Positions 62,813 to 64,000 of a DNA stretch of 64,000 bases are shown piece after piece. Made by a program: the position numbers and the translations under genes. The stretch comes from Candidatus Krumholzibacteriota bacterium (lineage in GTDB: Bacteria > Krumholzibacteriota > Krumholzibacteriia > Krumholzibacteriales > WJIX01). The notes under the pieces were generated by a model. That model was not told where the DNA came from, did no database searches, and saw only the letters and a program-made list of their open reading frames with translations. How positions within the stretch are numbered: the stretch's first letter is position 1; the number at the start of each line of letters is the position of its first letter. The stretch is from assembly GCA_034520215.1 (NCBI GenBank), contig JAXHNR010000001.1:1044560-1108559 (forward strand), in the 5' to 3' direction.

Positions 62813-64000
62813 TCAAGAATAAACTTCATGCTTACAGGCGGGACATTTAAAGAAATCGCCCTTACTTTTTGTTGATTTTTCAAGAAGAATGCTGCCTCCG
62901 CACTGAGGACATTCTCTGTCAACTGGTTTATCCCAGGAGGCAAAATCGCATTTTGGATAATTGCTGCATCCGTAGAATATCTTTCCCCTGCGCGTCCTTT
63001 TTTCAATAATATCTCCATTGCAATCATCACGGGGACACTTCACTCCTATTTTAACAGGTTCTGTATACTTACAATCGGGATAATTTGAACACGCGATAAA
63101 ACGGCCAAACCTACCATTTTTATATTTTAACTTTCCGCCGCACCTGGGGCATTCTCGGTCGAGGTCCTCCTCGTCGAGAGATTTCGTAAATTTACATTCA
63201 GGATATCCCGGGCATGCCAGAAACTGGCCATTTCTACTCCACTTCTTTATAAGCTTTTTCCCACACTTTTCGCAAACTTCATCCGTCTCCTCCTGAACCA
63301 GTTTTTTAGCATCACTTTTTTCAACCTCGAATTTTTCAAGATCAATTTTCAAATGGCTGTAATAATCCTCTATCACATCCTGCCATTCTGTCTTGGCCAT
63401 TTCAATTTCGTCCAGTTTATTTTCCATCCCCGCGGTAAACTCAATTTCGAATATATCATTAAATAGCTTATCGAGTATCCTCCAGACCTCTTCACCGAGT
63501 TTAGTAGGATAAAGTGTTCTTTTTTCCTTGGACGCGTATCCCCTGGTTTGGATTATAGCCAGAATACTCGCGTATGTGCTCGGACGTCCAATTCCGTTCT
63601 CTTCAAGTGTTTTAATAAGAGCGGATTCTGAAAATCTTGCCGGCGGTTCTGTATAGTGCTGTTTCCCCTCGAGTTTTTTTATCGTAATTACTTCCCCCTC
63701 GGAAATATCAGGAAGCTGAACATCTTCCTCTTTCTTTCTGTCAGGCATAATATCAAGAAATCCCTTTTTTTTAAGCACTCTGCCGTTTGACCTCAGCTGA
63801 TAAATTCCCGCTTTTAGATCGGCGCTAATTGTTTGATAGACCGCGGGTGTGGAAAGGGAAGCTAAAAAACGCTGCCAGATCAGTTTGTAAAGAGCAAGTT
63901 GATTTTTCCCAAGATGCCTTGATAATGAACCGGGTGTTTTGAAACAATCGGTAGGTCTTATTGCTTCATGGGCGTCTTGAGCCGATTTGTTCTTCTTAAA
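62813..64000 (-). CDS. topA: DNA topoisomerase I, C-terminal part (5' end outside window)
   Basis: Type IA topoisomerase relaxing negative supercoils. The frame is open to the right edge; the family sequence continues upstream of the first in-window start-like codon (LKAGIYQLRSNGRVLKKKGF), and the edge itself encodes KNKSAQDAHEAIRPTD. RFSESALIKTLEENGIGRPS is the conserved active-site-side segment. Four C-terminal Cys4 zinc ribbons follow (CEKC/CPGYPEC, CPRC/CSNYPDC, CPRDDC/CSNYPKC, CPQC/CPAC). The catalytic Tyr and TOPRIM domain lie outside the window. Confidence 0.97.
   Translation of the reverse strand, partial: FKKNKSAQDAHEAIRPTDCFKTPGSLSRHLGKNQLALYKLIWQRFLASLSTPAVYQTISADLKAGIYQLRSNGRVLKKKGFLDIMPDRKKEEDVQLPDISEGEVITIKKLEGKQHYTEPPARFSESALIKTLEENGIGRPSTYASILAIIQTRGYASKEKRTLYPTKLGEEVWRILDKLFNDIFEIEFTAGMENKLDEIEMAKTEWQDVIEDYYSHLKIDLEKFEVEKSDAKKLVQEETDEVCEKCGKKLIKKWSRNGQFLACPGYPECKFTKSLDEEDLDRECPRCGGKLKYKNGRFGRFIACSNYPDCKYTEPVKIGVKCPRDDCNGDIIEKRTRRGKIFYGCSNYPKCDFASWDKPVDRECPQCGGSILLEKSTKSKGDFFKCPACKHEVYS

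Noticed and set aside
1-64000. CRISPR arrays, defence islands, toxin-antitoxin pairs or biosynthetic clusters
   Set aside because: I see no short regularly spaced repeats, no Cas or restriction genes, and no polyketide or peptide synthetase modules. The PhzF homologue stands alone.

Overview
The window reads as a piece of a moderately AT-rich chromosome of a free-living diderm bacterium. Lipoproteins, two outer-membrane barrel proteins, a LapA/LapB pair and a SPOR protein point to an outer membrane with LPS. The mixture of families (Ig-like lipoprotein beginning with a Pro/Gly-rich linker, VCBS-repeat protein, SpoIIE-type phosphatase with PDZ, topA-xerC-hslV-hslU order, cmk-ispH-rpsA order) suits an uncultured lineage near the FCB group. 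That placement is inference; no rRNA is present to test it. Almost all content is conserved chromosomal housekeeping. I see no prophage, CRISPR array, secondary-metabolite cluster or defence island.

Layout. 1-5600: end of leuS, a TPR membrane protein, the first copy of a roughly 310-bp mobile element, and a large membrane phosphatase. 5600-6190: non-coding except for a possible 15-codon ORF with a strong ribosome site and a clear terminator. 6190-18400, all minus strand: mutL, miaA, a DUF512 radical-SAM gene, der, plsY, gpsA, a MerR regulator, a glycosyltransferase, surE, a COG2426 membrane protein, an M23 lipoprotein, an RpoS/RpoD-like sigma factor and apt, with four tRNA genes set between the protein genes in the same direction. 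18550-24800: an envelope cluster (barrel protein, ABC exporter, VCBS-repeat protein) and a divergent exported protein. 24900-26960: a POT transporter and the second mobile element. 26980-45080, minus strand: scpA-scpB-rluB-hisC-cmk/plsC-ispH-rpsA up to a terminator, then mtaB-miaB-lapA-lapB-SPOR/TPR-mutS-GAF protein. 45170-49770: third mobile element, CstA, a small barrel protein and a PhzF homologue. 50060-64000: xerD-like, uvrC, rpsT, proS, a homocysteine methyltransferase/MetF fusion, then dapF, an Ig-like lipoprotein, argF, hslU, hslV, xerC and the 3' part of topA.

The most unusual signal is the three-copy element at 2762, 26646 and 45170. It has inverted terminal repeats, target duplications of about 8-10 bp at every copy, a nested palindromic interior with compensatory base changes, and an invariant left end. 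That left end lies 84, 87 and 87 bp upstream of a start codon, with the same orientation toward the gene each time. It looks like a non-autonomous mobile element (MITE) that inserts at, or is kept at, a fixed distance from genes and may influence them. The source transposase is not in the window.
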